Shown: in pieces, positions 62,856 through 64,000 of the stretch
Position numbering within the stretch: position 1 is the stretch's first letter
How the letters are laid out: each line of letters opens with the position of its first letter
DNA from: Microvirga guangxiensis
Lineage (GTDB): Bacteria > Pseudomonadota > Alphaproteobacteria > Rhizobiales > Beijerinckiaceae
Direction: 5' to 3'
Assembly (NCBI RefSeq): GCF_900102135.1
Contig: NZ_FMVJ01000007.1
Location: forward strand, 62,001-126,000
DNA: 64,000 bases
Notes under the pieces: generated by a model
Databases searched by the model: none
Told to the model about the DNA's origin: nothing
Seen by the model: the letters and a program-made list of their open reading frames with translations, nothing else
Program-made: the position numbers and the translations under genes

Positions 62856-64000
62856 TCAGGAGAGGGTGGGTGAGCCCACTCTCTGGTTCAGGGGCATGGC
62901 GAGCACCTTGTCGATCCGGCGCTCGTCCAGGTCGATCACCTCCAGGCGCCATCCGAGCACGTCGACGGACTCGCCCGTGTTCGGCAGGCGCTGCAATTCG
63001 CTGATCACCAGCCCGCCGACCGTATGATAGCTGCGCGGCTCGGGAAGGGTGATCCCGAGGACATCCGCCATTTCATCGACGGGCATGGAGCCCGCGAGCA
63101 GCCAGGAGCCGTCCTCGCGGCGGACGGCGTCGGGCTCCGGCGCCTCGCCGTCGGAACGGAAGGCTCCGACGATGGCCTCCAGCGCGTCGGCCGGGGTCAC
63201 GACACCTTCGAAATGCCCGTACTCGTCATGGACGAGCGCCATGGGCACCTCCGAGTCGCGCAAGGTCGCCAGCGCGTCCAAGGCGTAGAGAGTGTCCGGG
63301 ATCACCGGCGCGCTCTGAACCTGGCTTCGGATGTCCAGGGGCTGGCCCGACAGCAGGGCCGCCAGAAGCGCGCGCGACTGGACCACGCCGATGATGTTGT
63401 CCGGCGAGCCATCGCTGACCGGCAGGCGAGAGTGAGGGGTCTCCAGCAGGAGGGCGCGGATGGTCTCCGCATCGTCCTCGACATCGATCCAGTCCACATC
63501 CGTGCGCGGGGTCATGAGGCCGCGGACCGTCCGGTCGCCGAGGCGCAGGACGCCGGAGATCATGCGCCGTTCCTGCTCCTCGATCACGCCTGCGCTCTCG
63601 GCCTCGCCGACGAGCATCTTGATCTCCTCTTCGGTCACGGTCGTTTCATCGCCCGAGGGCGTGCCGAAAAGGCCGAAGATCAGGCGCGTCGAGGCATTGA
63701 GGAGCCACACGGCGGGCGCGGCGACCTTCGAGAGCACCAGCATGATCGGAGCCATCGTGCAGGCGATGCCTTCCGGATGACGCAGGGCAAGCTGCTTGGG
63801 CACCAGCTCGCCGATGACGATGGAGAGATAGGTGATGACGCTGATGACGATGCCGAAGCCGAGCGGGTCCGCCGCTCGTTCCGGCATGCCTTGATCCATG
63901 AGGATTTGCGACAGGCGGTCGCCGAGAGCCGCGCCCGAGAAGGCGCCGGCCAGGATGCCGACGAGGGTGATGCCGATCTGGACCGTGGAGAGGAAGCGCC
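62856..64000 (-). CDS. CorC/HlyC-CNNM-type membrane protein, 5' part outside the window
   Basis: At least 380 residues are encoded; the reading frame is open to the window edge (bases 63900-64000 continue it as RFLSTVQIGITLVGILAGAF-type CNNM sequence), so the true start lies beyond 64000. The CNNM membrane part is followed by paired CBS domains (LMTPRTDVDWIDVEDD, VVQSRALLAALLSGQ; TLYALDALATLRDSEVPMAL) and a C-terminal CorC_HlyC domain (LLAGSMPVDEMADVLGITLP). Relatives affect Mg2+/Co2+ transport or resistance. The GTG/ATG at 63899 is an internal Met. Confidence 0.93.
   Translation of the reverse strand, partial: RFLSTVQIGITLVGILAGAFSGAALGDRLSQILMDQGMPERAADPLGFGIVISVITYLSIVIGELVPKQLALRHPEGIACTMAPIMLVLSKVAAPAVWLLNASTRLIFGLFGTPSGDETTVTEEEIKMLVGEAESAGVIEEQERRMISGVLRLGDRTVRGLMTPRTDVDWIDVEDDAETIRALLLETPHSRLPVSDGSPDNIIGVVQSRALLAALLSGQPLDIRSQVQSAPVIPDTLYALDALATLRDSEVPMALVHDEYGHFEGVVTPADALEAIVGAFRSDGEAPEPDAVRREDGSWLLAGSMPVDEMADVLGITLPEPRSYHTVGGLVISELQRLPNTGESVDVLGWRLEVIDLDERRIDKVLAMPLNQRVGSPTLS

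Overview
The window reads as chromosomal DNA of a Gram-negative alphaproteobacterium, most likely Hyphomicrobiales (Rhizobiales), with a flavour of Methylobacteriaceae such as Microvirga; the genus is a guess from gene content. The reasons are the ctaC-ctaD-ctaB-coxF-ctaG-ctaE-DUF983-surf1 cytochrome oxidase cluster followed by thrC and an M16 peptidase, an ispH-thrB-rnhA operon, IalB, DUF1127 and DUF983 proteins, high GC and many 4-nt ATGA/GTGA gene overlaps. I see no rRNA, tRNA, CRISPR array, transposase, integrase or phage gene.

Layout. 0-3 kb: two gamma-glutamyl ligase-type genes (a YbdK-like carboxylate-amine ligase and gshA). 3-20 kb: a surface and secretion region with three RTX (type I secreted, calcium-binding) proteins, one carrying a GH113-like glycosidase, plus an autotransporter with seven ~25-residue passenger repeats and a CACHE-GGDEF diguanylate cyclase co-directional with a SugE/Gdx-type exporter. 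Housekeeping genes (ilvD, a YqaA-type membrane protein, an HI0933-type flavoprotein) are interspersed. 20-28 kb: kynA with a class V PLP enzyme, small DUF, VOC and MarR genes, a threonine dehydratase-like enzyme, a membrane-anchored hemerythrin and a DUF5996 protein. 28-31 kb: a three-gene nitrate/sulfonate/taurine-type ABC importer. 31-40 kb: small envelope proteins and two LysR/EamA-transporter pairs, each with a visible candidate operator. 40-44 kb: a KefB/C-like antiporter, a MATE exporter and a DUF937 protein on one strand. 44-48 kb: ispH-thrB-rnhA, a one-Cys peroxiredoxin, a DsbD-N-like periplasmic protein and YqgE. 48.6-51.5 kb: a large PAS-GGDEF-EAL membrane protein. 52-61 kb: M16 peptidase, thrC and the aa3-type oxidase operon, all on the minus strand. 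61-64 kb: IalB-like protein, a lipoprotein, and a CorC/CNNM-type protein cut by the window edge.

How the genes fit together. The oxidase block supplies subunits I-III, heme O synthesis (CtaB) and assembly factors (CtaG, SURF1, CoxF-like). ThrB and ThrC make the last two steps to threonine from two separate operons. IlvD serves branched-chain amino acid synthesis. The RTX, autotransporter and c-di-GMP genes look like a matrix or cell-surface toolkit, but no type I secretion ABC/MFP genes lie in the window. The most interesting non-coding signals are: a MarR-type palindrome sitting exactly between a -35 and -10 box with an apparently leaderless start; GTTTCA half-sites repeated upstream of an EamA gene and of the neighbouring LysR gene; two dispersed-repeat-type palindromes; and matching GC hairpins between genes of the oxidase operon. 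All calls rest on reading the sequence; no database search was run.
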